From: Symploca sp. SIO2E9
GTDB lineage: Bacteria > Cyanobacteriota > Cyanobacteriia > Cyanobacteriales > Coleofasciculaceae
Assembly (NCBI GenBank): GCA_010692645.1
Contig: JAAHGS010000050.1
Location: 1 to 39,564 of the forward strand
Length of the DNA stretch: 39,564 nucleotides
Direction: 5' to 3'
In this document: positions 26,101 through 33,724 of the stretch, piece by piece
Numbering within the stretch: position 1 is the first letter of the stretch
How the letters are laid out: every line of letters starts with the position of its first letter
The notes under the pieces: model-generated
Databases searched by the model: none
The model's input: only the letters and a program-made list of their open reading frames with translations
Told to the model about the DNA's origin: nothing
Position numbers and translations under genes: made by a program

Positions 26101-27788
26101 ATTCTGATGTTTTGGGTGAGGTGAGTGGTTCTGCTTACCGTCTAGAAGCCGAAGGGGAAATTGCCAAAGGTATTTCAGGTCGCGCTTATTTCAGCTCCAC
26201 TGATACAGGCTTCGCCAATAATGCTACCGTCAGTTTTGTTCCTGGTCAAACTCGCTATGGAGCAGATTTACGAGCTCGCCTCTCGGAAACAACCAAACTA
26301 AGGCTACAATTTGACCGACAAGAGCATGAAGGTACAGCACCCCTGGTATTTACCAGTTTCGGTGATTTATTTGAACCCCGCACTGATCCTGTTGCTGGTA
26401 ATCAGGTAGATAATTCCCTAACCACTATCTCGGCGGGAATTAGTCAGAGCATCGGCAAGTCAACTTTAGATGTAGATTGGATCTATCGTGACCGTGATGA
26501 CCGTATCGGCTCCCTCAATAGTACCTCAAGTCAGTTGCGATCGCGTTTGAAAGTACCCTTAAGCAGAACCCTCACCCTACGGGCGCAGAATGAACTAACT
26601 CTCTCGGCTGAGACAGATGCAGTTAATTCTGACCGTACTATACTTGGACTTGACTGGGAAATTCACCCTGGTATCACCTTATCTCTAGCACAGCAATGGT
26701 TTACTAGAGGGCAGTTTGAAGGTCAATCAATTACGAGTTTAGGTATCAATGGTGATTATAAACTCGGTTCCGATACCACCCTTACTGGGCGTTATCTGGT
26801 TTTGGGTGGTACTAATGAGATTAGCTCTCAAGGAGCAATTGGAATTAAGCAGGGTTGGACAATTGCCCCTGGTTTAAAATTAGACTTCGCCTATGAGCAT
26901 GTCTTCGGCAATTTCTTTAGTCGTAGTGGTGCTGGTGAGCGTTTCCGCCAACCCTTTGCCTTTGGGCAAGGAGCCTCTGCCCTCAGTTTTGCCTCTGGTG
27001 ATAGCTATAGTATTGGCATTTCCTATACTGACAATCCTGATTTTAAAGCTAATGCCCGTTTTGAGCATCGTTCTTCTTCCCGAGGCAGTAACACAGTCAT
27101 TTCTGCTTCTGTCACAGGTAAAATTTCCCCTGCCCTCACAGCCCTATTGAGCTATAACCAAGCTAGTTCCTCTAATCAAAGGTTAAGGGATCTAGGAGAT
27201 ACTGCACGCTTGAGGCTAGGTTTAGCTTACCGCGACCCTAACGATGACCGCTTTAATGCCTTACTCAGATATGAATATCGCAAAAATCCTGCCACAATTC
27301 CCGATACGCTGTTGCTGGGGAGTGGTACAGGTTCTCGTGAGCATGTCTTTGCTGCTGAAGCGATTTACGCGCCTAACTGGCGGTGGGAATTTTATGGCAA
27401 GTATGCCTTCCGCCATAGTAAGTCTTTCTTAGCTAGTGATTTAGTAGAAACTAGTGCTATTCATCTTGGTCAAATACGGGCTACATATCGCTTAGGCTAC
27501 AACTTCGATGTAGTCGGTGAGGTTCGCTGGATTAATCAACCTTCAGCTAACTATACCGAAATCGGTTTATTAGCAGAATTAGGTTATTATCTCACTCCTG
27601 ATTTACGCCTCTATGCTGGCTATTCCTTTGGGGATATTGATGATCCTGATTTCAGTGGTTCCCGCTCTGCAGATGGGCCTTATCTTGGTATTTCAGTTAA
27701 ACTTAATGACCTCTTTGGCAGTTTTGGACAGCCTACTGCACCGCCTCAGCAGCAGGAATCTTTGGTTAAACCAGTTGCTCAGGAGTGA
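23145..27788 (+). CDS. Giant outer-membrane barrel-type protein with in-frame mobile inserts
   Basis: This is a 1,547-residue protein. The signal peptide is at residues 1-35 (GAMVGCLGLLLFPATLVRA). Residues about 36-400 are low-complexity and swollen by repeats. They include a GGCAGGA tract (23301-23338), two palindromic mobile elements translated in frame (residues about 128-162 and 324-357, both reading VREKKSG ... RRIKIP-KIS), and a duplicated native motif ECLL-R-KP-QLQPV. An Ig-like domain pair follows (about 450-640; VELRVNSKIVDK, IPADGRSIATIKGQLVDESG). From about 660 to the end there are alternating amphipathic strands and a GPDYEIDYDRGTLLFREPL motif, consistent with a large outer-membrane beta-barrel. 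It is the last gene of the surface cluster. An export pore or anchor for the DUF11 proteins is inferred, not shown. Confidence 0.78.
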   Translation: MKLRKLHKIAFRMMRLGAMVGCLGLLLFPATLVRAASSKDLNLPLLTKELKVEEGRGQEAGGRREYSDVEGYTLAYPIPSPEKIRQHSLYWQTLKEKTLLVEDANLQECLLVRRKPLQLQPVAGDEARVREKKSGEIIKQTPRRPDAQTRRIKIPTKISLTHEAQAEKQENQENCLKKKVPSRSYQVATTGLTPPASLQTASDQLRKKLVEHRTQILAQKTKPREDTLLRECLLIRKKPMQLQPVEPGENKQNCSSTGARDSSEPWHRRLHEERGSGGNFLKGNLAPSQLKALYRRREFKPNDWRIREGASPSQFNSIPHSPLRVREKKSGGTSRQTRRHGDAETRRIKIPRKISFTPPLTKAVAPPENLQLQLSNLITDSTIPGLWASESIDSSEDQKQNSAVTEENISVSESIDSQPTTTIQPQSTISESGESQTSTADENLESFEQKSLQPASVTILNPTAEAILDVPATTVILQYTIGTEVELRVNSKIVDKSLIGRTETNTQTNLVTQIWYGVALSEGENTLTVNTLGNGGSKPLASVTVRVRGTPQELKLETVEAGIPADGRSIATIKGQLVDESGNRSHRDEIVTLVSNAGEFVGADYEPDQPGFQVQAKAGEFTATLRSGMEAKTVRIRATTSSLEAFTQMQFETALRPNLLSGVINLRWGRRGTDFFDRFEDFLPADQDYDTKLDFNSAIFATGSIGEWSFTGAFNSDRSLNEDCNCDNRLFRTYQASEQNYPVYGDSSTVEVVAPSIDQFYLRLERSAKITGAEPDYAMWGDYNTHEFANASQQFTATTRQLHGFKANYNLGNLQISAFYGNNIEGFQRDTIVPDGTSGFYFLSRRLLLPGSEDVFIELEELDNPGTVVRREHLSRGPDYEIDYDRGTLLFREPLLRTDLDQEGRILVRRIVASYQFEDESSDTNIYAGRVRYHFSREVNRQSWIGATYLQEDRGSRNFELYGADAFVSLGENGQLIAEYAHSRNDSDVLGEVSGSAYRLEAEGEIAKGISGRAYFSSTDTGFANNATVSFVPGQTRYGADLRARLSETTKLRLQFDRQEHEGTAPLVFTSFGDLFEPRTDPVAGNQVDNSLTTISAGISQSIGKSTLDVDWIYRDRDDRIGSLNSTSSQLRSRLKVPLSRTLTLRAQNELTLSAETDAVNSDRTILGLDWEIHPGITLSLAQQWFTRGQFEGQSITSLGINGDYKLGSDTTLTGRYLVLGGTNEISSQGAIGIKQGWTIAPGLKLDFAYEHVFGNFFSRSGAGERFRQPFAFGQGASALSFASGDSYSIGISYTDNPDFKANARFEHRSSSRGSNTVISASVTGKISPALTALLSYNQASSSNQRLRDLGDTARLRLGLAYRDPNDDRFNALLRYEYRKNPATIPDTLLLGSGTGSREHVFAAEAIYAPNWRWEFYGKYAFRHSKSFLASDLVETSAIHLGQIRATYRLGYNFDVVGEVRWINQPSANYTEIGLLAELGYYLTPDLRLYAGYSFGDIDDPDFSGSRSADGPYLGISVKLNDLFGSFGQPTAPPQQQESLVKPVAQE
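23527..23628. mobile_element. Palindromic mobile element, copy 2 (in frame in a gene)
   Basis: 102 bp from GGGTGAGGGAAA to TTTCGCTCACCC. It is flanked by exact 9-bp direct repeats ATGAGGCTC at 23518-23526 and 23629-23637, a target duplication. Insert plus duplication is 111 bp, or 37 codons, so the reading frame is preserved. The interior has tandem CCAGACGC units. Confidence 0.85.
23961..24110. repeat. Second inverted-repeat segment inside the barrel gene
   Basis: GAGAGAGGGAGTGGGGG (23961-23977) is an imperfect inverted match to CCCCCACTCTCCC (24098-24110). The segment between is Ser/Arg/Gly-coding and looks like a separate repeat element read in frame. It abuts the 9-bp duplication of copy 3. 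Confidence 0.45.
24115..24216. mobile_element. Palindromic mobile element, copy 3 (in frame in a gene)
   Basis: 102 bp, GGGTGAGGGAAA to TTTCGTTCACCC. Exact 9-bp flanking duplication CTCCCCTGA (24106-24114 and 24217-24225). It is read in the same frame as copy 2, giving a very similar peptide. The interior has GACGCGGA units. Confidence 0.85.
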
Positions 27789-27925
27789 GCAGGGAGGATG
27801 GGGGGATGGGGAGAGGGGGAGACGCGGAGACGCGGAGAGGGGGAGAGGGGGAGAGGGGGAGACGCGGAGACGCGGAGAGGGGGAGACGTGGAGAATTAAA
27901 ATTCCAACCAAAATTTCGCTCACCC
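27785..27925. mobile_element. Palindromic element, copy 4, expanded by microsatellite
   Basis: The right half (GGAGAATTAAAATTCC, CAAAATTTCGCTCACCC) matches copies 1-3. The left terminal repeat is degenerate (GAGTGAGCAGGG) and overlaps the stop codon of the barrel gene. The centre is expanded GGGGAGA and GACGCGGA units. No flanking duplication is visible. Confidence 0.6.
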
Positions 27926-28043
27926 AATTCTTTAGATCATATTTGTAAGTAAATTGGATAATTTATTTCTTGGCGTTCACTAACTCTAACTCAAGTTCTT
28001 TTTATGCGATCGCTTGAGGGTGAAGACTTCAATTAACGCCTCA

Positions 28044-28796
28044 CTAAGGATCGATTCCGAGTTCTCTCAATCGTGCTGCCAGTCGCTCAGCCCGCTCTCG
28101 TTCTAGCTTGCTTTGCTCCCACCCTGTGGGCAAAAGATTTCCCTCACCATCCCACCATCGCAACCATAGTTGAGTCTGATTTTGATAACTTCCTTGCCAC
28201 AATCCTAATTCCACGCCCAGTGGCTTGATCGGATAATTTCCCCGTTCGTTGGAACTCATTTTGTGATAGGCTCCATTGACCAGATTATAAACTTCCAAAT
28301 CCCCTGTTCGGATGACATAAATTCCATAATAAGGAATGTTAATAATTTGCTCGTAGACCCAAAACGTTCCTGGTTTTTTGCCCTGCTCAAGGTTTGCTTT
28401 CGATAGGGGAGTTTTATCTCGTTCTTCATTCCCGCTGCCACTAGCAAACTCCAAAGCAATTAAGGGAGAAATAAATTCCCGCCACAGAACGTAAGAACGA
28501 CGAATCTCACCTCCTATATTGGGGGGAACATTCGGCACGTAAAACCAATCTGGTGCTTCGGCTCCTGCTTCCGGTGGTTCAGCTTCTCGCCAATAGATAC
28601 CACAGTCTTGACCGATAGCATATTGTCCATCTGGATGTAATTGTTCTAAAACTGGGGTGAGGGAGTCAGTGAGAATAATGCTTTGAGGATGCTCCTGAAA
28701 ATTTTTCACAAAGGTTCCATCTGTCTCTGGCAGTTGTGTATGGTCTGGGAAAGGAGGAGGTAAAACAATCTTTTCTGTGCTTTTAGTCATAGACAT
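28044..28796 (-). CDS. Uma2-family (DUF820) putative endonuclease
   Basis: This 250-residue protein belongs to the Uma2/DUF820 family, a PD-(D/E)XK nuclease-like fold hugely expanded in cyanobacteria. The likely active-site region is AEAPDWFYVPNVPP (Asp) and PLIALEFASGSGNEERD (Glu, then a polar residue where others have Lys). The C-terminal QSKLERERAERLAARLRELG is a charged helix, usual in this family. Its biological role and substrate are not established. It is a single minus-strand gene between the surface cluster and the sigma-factor locus. Confidence 0.88.
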   Translation of the reverse strand: MSMTKSTEKIVLPPPFPDHTQLPETDGTFVKNFQEHPQSIILTDSLTPVLEQLHPDGQYAIGQDCGIYWREAEPPEAGAEAPDWFYVPNVPPNIGGEIRRSYVLWREFISPLIALEFASGSGNEERDKTPLSKANLEQGKKPGTFWVYEQIINIPYYGIYVIRTGDLEVYNLVNGAYHKMSSNERGNYPIKPLGVELGLWQGSYQNQTQLWLRWWDGEGNLLPTGWEQSKLERERAERLAARLRELGIDP

Positions 28797-28929
28797 GCCC
28801 CAGTCATCCTACACCTGGAACCATTCGCTACAGGCAATTCTATCATTACCGATGGGGTTAAGGTTAAGCGCAAGCGATCGCATTGAAAGTCTACCGCATT
28901 GTGGGTAAGCTCCCCGCCGTCAGGGAGCA

Positions 28930-29043
28930 GATGAGTTTTTAGATGAGGTTTATAGGGTTTTAGATGAGGTTTATAGGATTTGAGATGAGGTTTATAGGAT
29001 TTGAGATGAGTTTTTAGATGAGTTTTTAGATGAGGTTTATAGG
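28930..29043. repeat. Seven direct repeats upstream of the sigma-factor gene
   Basis: Seven units begin with GATGAG at 28930, 28942, 28963, 28984, 29005, 29017 and 29029. They come in two lengths, 12 bp (GATGAGTTTTTA) and 21 bp (starting GATGAGGTTTATAGG), in the order 12, 21, 21, 21, 12, 12, then a final partial unit. The array ends 73 bp before the sigma-factor ATG, so it lies in or near its promoter. A hairpin GCTCCC/GGGAGC (28909-28928) adjoins it. Confidence 0.85.
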
Positions 29044-29116
29044 TTGTTATAAATCCTGCTAAAAATAATAATTCTCATAGTGCTAAGGCATTATTTGATC
29101 TTGGATTGATAATTTT

Positions 29117-30244
29117 ATGCAATCTAGTGACATCGGGTGCAACTGTGCAGGTACATTAACTGGAACTGCTCCAGATGATATTGTCTCCAAGTTTTGGCAG
29201 CAATGGCAGGAAAATCAAGACAAACTTTATCCGTGCTGTCTGAAGTTGATGAATTTCAACTCTACGGATGCTGAAGATGCTTTGAGTCGGGCGATGCTCA
29301 AGGCTTGGGAAAAGGTACAGAAATATGCAGGGAAAATCAATAACTTGCAAGCTTGGCTGGTGCAGTTGACTCGCAACCTCTGTATCGATATTATTCGCCA
29401 ACGCTCTAAGGAAGCCACAGTTGTAGAAAGTTTGGAATGGGTGGGGGCAAGGGAGAATGTCGAAGCGGCTAGTGCGGTGGATACTCCAGAGAAAGCCTTG
29501 GAAAAGGAAGAGAAAGCAATAGTTATCAAGGATGCGATCGCTTCTTTACCAGAACGGTTGCGTAATAGTTTTATCTTACATTTTTATCAACAGCGTAGTC
29601 ATACTGAAATTGCTGCAGCACAAGGGATAAGCTACGATAACGTCTGCAAGCGCATCTCATTAGCACGGAAACAGCTCAAAGAGAAGTTGAGGGGTTATTT
29701 CCAAGACACTGATGGGGAAGGGGAGCAAGCTTTCAAAGTCCCTCTCCCAGGCTTGCCAGAGGGATTTAGGGTGAGGGCTTACAAAGGTGACATGCTCCCT
29801 GGGGAAGTAGCTACAGCGGTGCTGAAGAAGTCGCCAACCCCAAGGGCAACGGTTGTAAAGCAGCAGCAAAGGGAGCCAGAAGTAAAGAAAGATTTGGACT
29901 CAGACATGGCACCCTTTGAGGATTCGGCGGTGGAAACCACTTCTACACTAGCCAGCGTGGATTTAATTTCGGTAAGAGTAGAAAACTCCGAGTCAGGTGA
30001 GCGAAAACAGGTGTGGGGAGTGTGGGGGGGATTTTTTGGATACTTAGCTAGAAATCCCACCCAAAATTTCCTTCACCTCCCCGAGTCGGTGGAAAGTTCA
30101 GTGGCACTCAGGAAACTTGCAGCCCTTACTGTTCGGGAAACGCAAGCGATATCGGCAGAAGAAATAGACGGTGTTGAGGTAGCTCCTCTAGCTGGTTTTA
30201 CGGTTCTAGAAAAAAATTATCTAGAAAAAAATCAGAAAACCTAG
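29117..30244 (+). CDS. ECF-type sigma factor with long C-terminal extension
   Basis: This 375-residue sigma-70-family factor has region 2 at residues about 22-98 (STDAEDALSRAMLKAWEKVQ, LVQLTRNLCIDIIRQRSKE). Region 4 is at about 137-190 (SLPERLRNSFILHFYQQRSH, TEIAAAQGISYDNVCKRISL). There is no region 3, as in ECF factors. About 180 extra residues follow region 4, which ordinary ECF factors lack. They are Pro/Lys/Glu-rich, and residues about 293-320 are encoded by a diverged copy of the palindromic mobile element. It is first in the block with the ferritin-like and LodA/LodB-like genes and is the obvious candidate to control them. No anti-sigma gene is visible next to it; the extension might serve that purpose (speculative). 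Confidence 0.85.
   Translation: MQSSDIGCNCAGTLTGTAPDDIVSKFWQQWQENQDKLYPCCLKLMNFNSTDAEDALSRAMLKAWEKVQKYAGKINNLQAWLVQLTRNLCIDIIRQRSKEATVVESLEWVGARENVEAASAVDTPEKALEKEEKAIVIKDAIASLPERLRNSFILHFYQQRSHTEIAAAQGISYDNVCKRISLARKQLKEKLRGYFQDTDGEGEQAFKVPLPGLPEGFRVRAYKGDMLPGEVATAVLKKSPTPRATVVKQQQREPEVKKDLDSDMAPFEDSAVETTSTLASVDLISVRVENSESGERKQVWGVWGGFFGYLARNPTQNFLHLPESVESSVALRKLAALTVRETQAISAEEIDGVEVAPLAGFTVLEKNYLEKNQKT
29995..30078. mobile_element. Palindromic mobile element, copy 5 (diverged, in sigma gene)
   Basis: 84 bp from AGGTGAGCGAAAA to AATTTCCTTCACCT. The flanks CTCCGAGTC (29986-29994) and CCCCGAGTC (30079-30087) match at 8 of 9 bases. Element plus duplication is 93 bp, 31 codons, so the frame is kept; it is read in a different frame from copies 2 and 3 (ERKQVWGVWGGFFGYLARNP). 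Confidence 0.65.
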
Positions 30245-30314
30245 AGGCAAATCGTCATATAAGCATGACGAACTAAAAATCTGGATGAAAGCCTCAAAGG
30301 AGAGGAAACTGATA

Positions 30315-31766
30315 ATGGCACAAAAAACACCAACAAAACCAATACGATTTTCTTTCAGGAGCTTGAGCTCTATGCCCACTACAGAACGCTCAGATCAAGA
30401 TATACCTATTAACATTGAAGCGATAGACGCGGCTCTAGCTCAGAATATAAATCTGCCCGATGATGATCAAATTATCGAATTCTTGCTCAAAGTTCTGAAA
30501 AAACAGCTTAGACAAGCTCTCCAAGTTGCGCTCACTTTAGAGTTCTCTACTATCCCCCCCTACTTAGTTGCATTGTATTCCCTTGAGGATAAGTCCTCAC
30601 CTGCTTACCAGATAATCCGAAGTGTGGCACTTGAAGAAATGTTGCATATTAACTTGGCCTGCAACCTGATGAATGCAATTGCAGACGGTAAGGATGATCA
30701 CCCTAAGTTTTATGGTGATGTTGATATTAATCTACTTGTACCTATTAATTCCGAAGACGACAAGAAAAAGCTTACACTCCCGATCAACTATCCCGACGAA
30801 TTCTTGCGCCCCATCTTAAATGGTCCCCGTGTTCAACTCATGGCAGCATCCACAGAGTTGATACGGCAGACGTTCATGGGTATTGAGCAACCTTTACCTG
30901 AAACCGACATCCAAATAAAACTTTTGCAGGAACAGGAATTTGATAGCATCGGGCAGTTCTATCAAGCGATCGAACAATTGTTTGAATTGTGCGTTCGAGT
31001 AGCCGGAGATGATAAAAACAAAGTCTTCACTGGCAACCAAGATTGGCAACGAACTGATTTTTACTTTGGCAGTGGTGGTGGAAAACCGATCAAGGTAACA
31101 GACATAGATACTGCGAAAGAAGCGATTAAACAAATCATGGAACAAGGGGAAGGAGCAATCCCTCCCAATACTGGTTACGATAAAAATCAACCTTATGGAA
31201 CCTATAATCAATACGGCTTGCGTAGTGATGGCACTTATGGTCCCATCTTGGGAACCCCTTATCAACTTTCCCATTATTTTAAGTTTAAGGCGATCGCTGA
31301 TGGTATCGTGCCTCTGCCTTCGGTTCATCCGATGATTCCTAATCCTTCCCAAAGCAAGTTTGAATCAGCAGGCAACGAAGACGCTAAGGTTCTTAACGAA
31401 ATTTTTAATCTCTGTTACAGTCTCTTGGTTAAGGCCTTGCAAGATATATTTAGCGAAGACAATGACTCGTACTTCAGTGTGATTGTCACGCTCATGCAGA
31501 GTGTCTTTCCTACCCTCGCCACTCAGTTAATGCAAACGCCAATGTATACAGATGGCAATAAGACTTTGGGACCAACTGCTGGTCCGAGTTTTGAGTACGA
31601 TCATAACTACCAAGATAGCGATTTAGATAGCATTCTCAACGTTATTAAGACTGCGATAAGTAATGCTCTCAATCCACCAAATAATCTATCCTCATCAACA
31701 AAGGCAACCTTGGAAGCAGTTAAGAAAGCAATTTGTGGCATTACTGAATGTAGCTCAAGTTCCTAA
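30315..31766 (+). CDS. Ferritin-like protein, VioB/RebD N-terminal domain type
   Basis: This 483-residue protein starts at ATG 30315, chosen for AAAGGAGAGG upstream; ATG 30285 is in frame but lacks a site. A ferritin-like helical domain fills residues about 55-200. LTLEFSTIPPYLVALYSLED (Glu76) and RSVALEEMLHINLACNLMNA (Glu108, His111 in an E-x-x-H motif) supply likely di-iron ligands. This domain type is best known from the N-terminal part of VioB and RebD (iminophenyl-pyruvate dimer / chromopyrrolate synthases), which couple imines made by an amino-acid oxidase. VioB itself is about twice as long, so only part is shared. It sits directly before the first LodA-like oxidase, 85 bp apart. The function here is not known. 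Confidence 0.8.
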   Translation: MAQKTPTKPIRFSFRSLSSMPTTERSDQDIPINIEAIDAALAQNINLPDDDQIIEFLLKVLKKQLRQALQVALTLEFSTIPPYLVALYSLEDKSSPAYQIIRSVALEEMLHINLACNLMNAIADGKDDHPKFYGDVDINLLVPINSEDDKKKLTLPINYPDEFLRPILNGPRVQLMAASTELIRQTFMGIEQPLPETDIQIKLLQEQEFDSIGQFYQAIEQLFELCVRVAGDDKNKVFTGNQDWQRTDFYFGSGGGKPIKVTDIDTAKEAIKQIMEQGEGAIPPNTGYDKNQPYGTYNQYGLRSDGTYGPILGTPYQLSHYFKFKAIADGIVPLPSVHPMIPNPSQSKFESAGNEDAKVLNEIFNLCYSLLVKALQDIFSEDNDSYFSVIVTLMQSVFPTLATQLMQTPMYTDGNKTLGPTAGPSFEYDHNYQDSDLDSILNVIKTAISNALNPPNNLSSSTKATLEAVKKAICGITECSSSS

Positions 31767-31851
31767 ACAGCCTTGATAGTTATAACTCAGCAGCTATTTT
31801 TACCCAACACCAAACAATTGACGAATAACCTAACAAAAGGAGAATACAACC

Positions 31852-33720
31852 ATGGGATGTTTTAAAATTTTCCCGCCGATAGGTATTGCCCGAGTTGGCA
31901 ATAGTGAGCAGTTTTATCTTGCTCCAGAAGAACCTATTGCGACAGACAATAAAAAGCCTCATCTTCTTTCCCTTCCCATACCTTTACAATTAAACGGCAA
32001 CAAACCAACACTTCCTATCACAGAAAGTGGTAGTAGTTTTGAGGAAAATGACTTCCGAGACAATGATGGCAAAATGTGCCGACAAGGTGTGCGTTTTCGG
32101 ATTTATTACTATGCTGGAGATGAGACAGAGCCCCAAGAGGTTAAAATCGGAGAACAGATAAATAACAAAACAGTTAACAAGATTACCTGGAAGGTGAGGA
32201 TTGCAAATAAAAAGGCAAGCTGGTATAAGTTCCTGACTAATAACGGAGAAGATGGATACGCTCCCAATCATCCTTTACGAAATGGTAGTGAAGAGAATGA
32301 AACAAATCGACAAAACCAATTAATTCTAGCTCCAGATTGCCAGAGTTTAGACACATCTACTGATACTCAAAATATCAAAAATTTTACAGTCAGTGATCTG
32401 GAGAATTTATATCCTACAGTTGATGGCTTTACCGTTAACAACCAGACGATTGAAAGTCTAGGAGAAATATACCTGGATACAGAAGGACGTCTAGTTTTTG
32501 TTGGGGGGTATGGTCGCTCTGGTTCTATAAACGACCCACCTCAGATAAAATCCTATGCCAATAATGACGATTGGTTCGATGACACCTCTGACGGCCCAGT
32601 TTTAGCACAGGTGCATTTAGATGGGGAAAATCCTATCACCGTTGAATATCCAGCTTGGGTCATAGTAGCACCCCCTGCTCACGCCCCGCAGATTCCCCAT
32701 ATGGTGACGCTGTATGACACAATGTTTGATACTGCAGTCCGCCATTTGAACTTTAACACTAAAATTTACAACGATGGGTATTGGGATGATAAATACAAAC
32801 CCTCTTGGCAAGACCAGATCAAACCGATACTTGATCGCGCTTCTCTAACCACCTGGGTGACTGCCATGCCACCTAAGCCTCATACTTTTGACTACGACAA
32901 GCTAGCGAATATCGATCCCAAATACAACGGTTTGCGGCAATACTTTTTCAGCCAGATGCGACCACCCAATCAAAAAAATACCTTGAAGTCGAAAACCACT
33001 GGCTATCCCATGATGCCCTATTTGGCTGGAGACGATGCCACAACTAGCAGCGAGAACTCCTCTAAATATCTCACCCTCACAGATACCCAGTATTTCTTCT
33101 TACAGCAATGGGCAAATGGTAAATTTGATCCAGGAAATTCTGAAGAACCCAAAGCTCCAGATACATTTACCATGGCATCTCTAGAAGCCTGCGTCGGAGG
33201 GGCTTTTTCACCAGGTATTGAAATGACTTGGATTTGCCGCAACCCCAAACTATACCAAGAACCATTCCGGATCAAACATAAATATCCTTACAATGAGCTA
33301 GATAATAAACCACTTAGTTTAGGGCTTAACTGGGATCAAGGATTTGAACCAGGAGATGTAACTCGGTATATGGCTGTGCCTTGGCAGGCGGATTTCGATG
33401 TATGTACTGCTCAATCATTAGACCGGATTGTGTGGTGGTGGCCTGCTCAACGCCCGCTATTTGTGTATTTGAAGCCTGATGATATTGAAGGCGATACTGA
33501 TGAAAATACAGATTATCCTGACGAAACAATCAAGAACAAACAGGTTGCTTGGGTGGGATCAAGCTACGATCAAAATGCTGATGATTACCTGATATTAGGG
33601 TATTTAGAGATGGTGGAAAAATGGCATAAACTGGGATTTGTTTTTGACATAAATCAGAATAGCAGTGTCAGCAATTGGGATGGTCCCTATTTCGCTGAAG
33701 TTCAAAGACCGAAAGACTAA
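31852..33720 (+). CDS. LodA/GoxA-like CTQ-dependent oxidase (short type)
   Basis: This 622-residue protein belongs to the LodA/GoxA family of quinoprotein amino-acid oxidases. Members oxidise lysine at the epsilon amine or glycine at the alpha amine, releasing ammonia and hydrogen peroxide. The N-terminal hallmark IFPPIGIARVGNS is present. The CTQ cofactor site is present: EPGDVTRYMAVPWQADFDVC with Asp514 and Cys518, equivalent to Asp512 and Cys516 of Marinomonas LodA. Trp528-530 lie in VWWWPAQRP, the LodA Trp581 motif. Only about 10-12 residues separate Cys and Trp, against 65 in LodA. AAAGGAG precedes the ATG. No signal peptide is visible. The LodB-like partner starts 4 bp after the stop. 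The substrate cannot be told from sequence. Confidence 0.88.
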   Translation: MGCFKIFPPIGIARVGNSEQFYLAPEEPIATDNKKPHLLSLPIPLQLNGNKPTLPITESGSSFEENDFRDNDGKMCRQGVRFRIYYYAGDETEPQEVKIGEQINNKTVNKITWKVRIANKKASWYKFLTNNGEDGYAPNHPLRNGSEENETNRQNQLILAPDCQSLDTSTDTQNIKNFTVSDLENLYPTVDGFTVNNQTIESLGEIYLDTEGRLVFVGGYGRSGSINDPPQIKSYANNDDWFDDTSDGPVLAQVHLDGENPITVEYPAWVIVAPPAHAPQIPHMVTLYDTMFDTAVRHLNFNTKIYNDGYWDDKYKPSWQDQIKPILDRASLTTWVTAMPPKPHTFDYDKLANIDPKYNGLRQYFFSQMRPPNQKNTLKSKTTGYPMMPYLAGDDATTSSENSSKYLTLTDTQYFFLQQWANGKFDPGNSEEPKAPDTFTMASLEACVGGAFSPGIEMTWICRNPKLYQEPFRIKHKYPYNELDNKPLSLGLNWDQGFEPGDVTRYMAVPWQADFDVCTAQSLDRIVWWWPAQRPLFVYLKPDDIEGDTDENTDYPDETIKNKQVAWVGSSYDQNADDYLILGYLEMVEKWHKLGFVFDINQNSSVSNWDGPYFAEVQRPKD

Positions 33721-33724
33721 CCCT

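Noticed and set aside
28909-28928. Hairpin GCTCCC/GGGAGC as another TnpB right end
   Set aside because: It lacks the TTTGAC motif and no TnpB-related sequence adjoins it.
28930-29043. CRISPR array
   Set aside because: Units are contiguous, 12 or 21 bp, without unique spacers and with no cas genes nearby.
30315-31766. Full VioB/RebD enzyme
   Set aside because: Only the ferritin-like N-terminal type domain is present and the protein is about half the length of VioB; no violacein or rebeccamycin genes accompany it.
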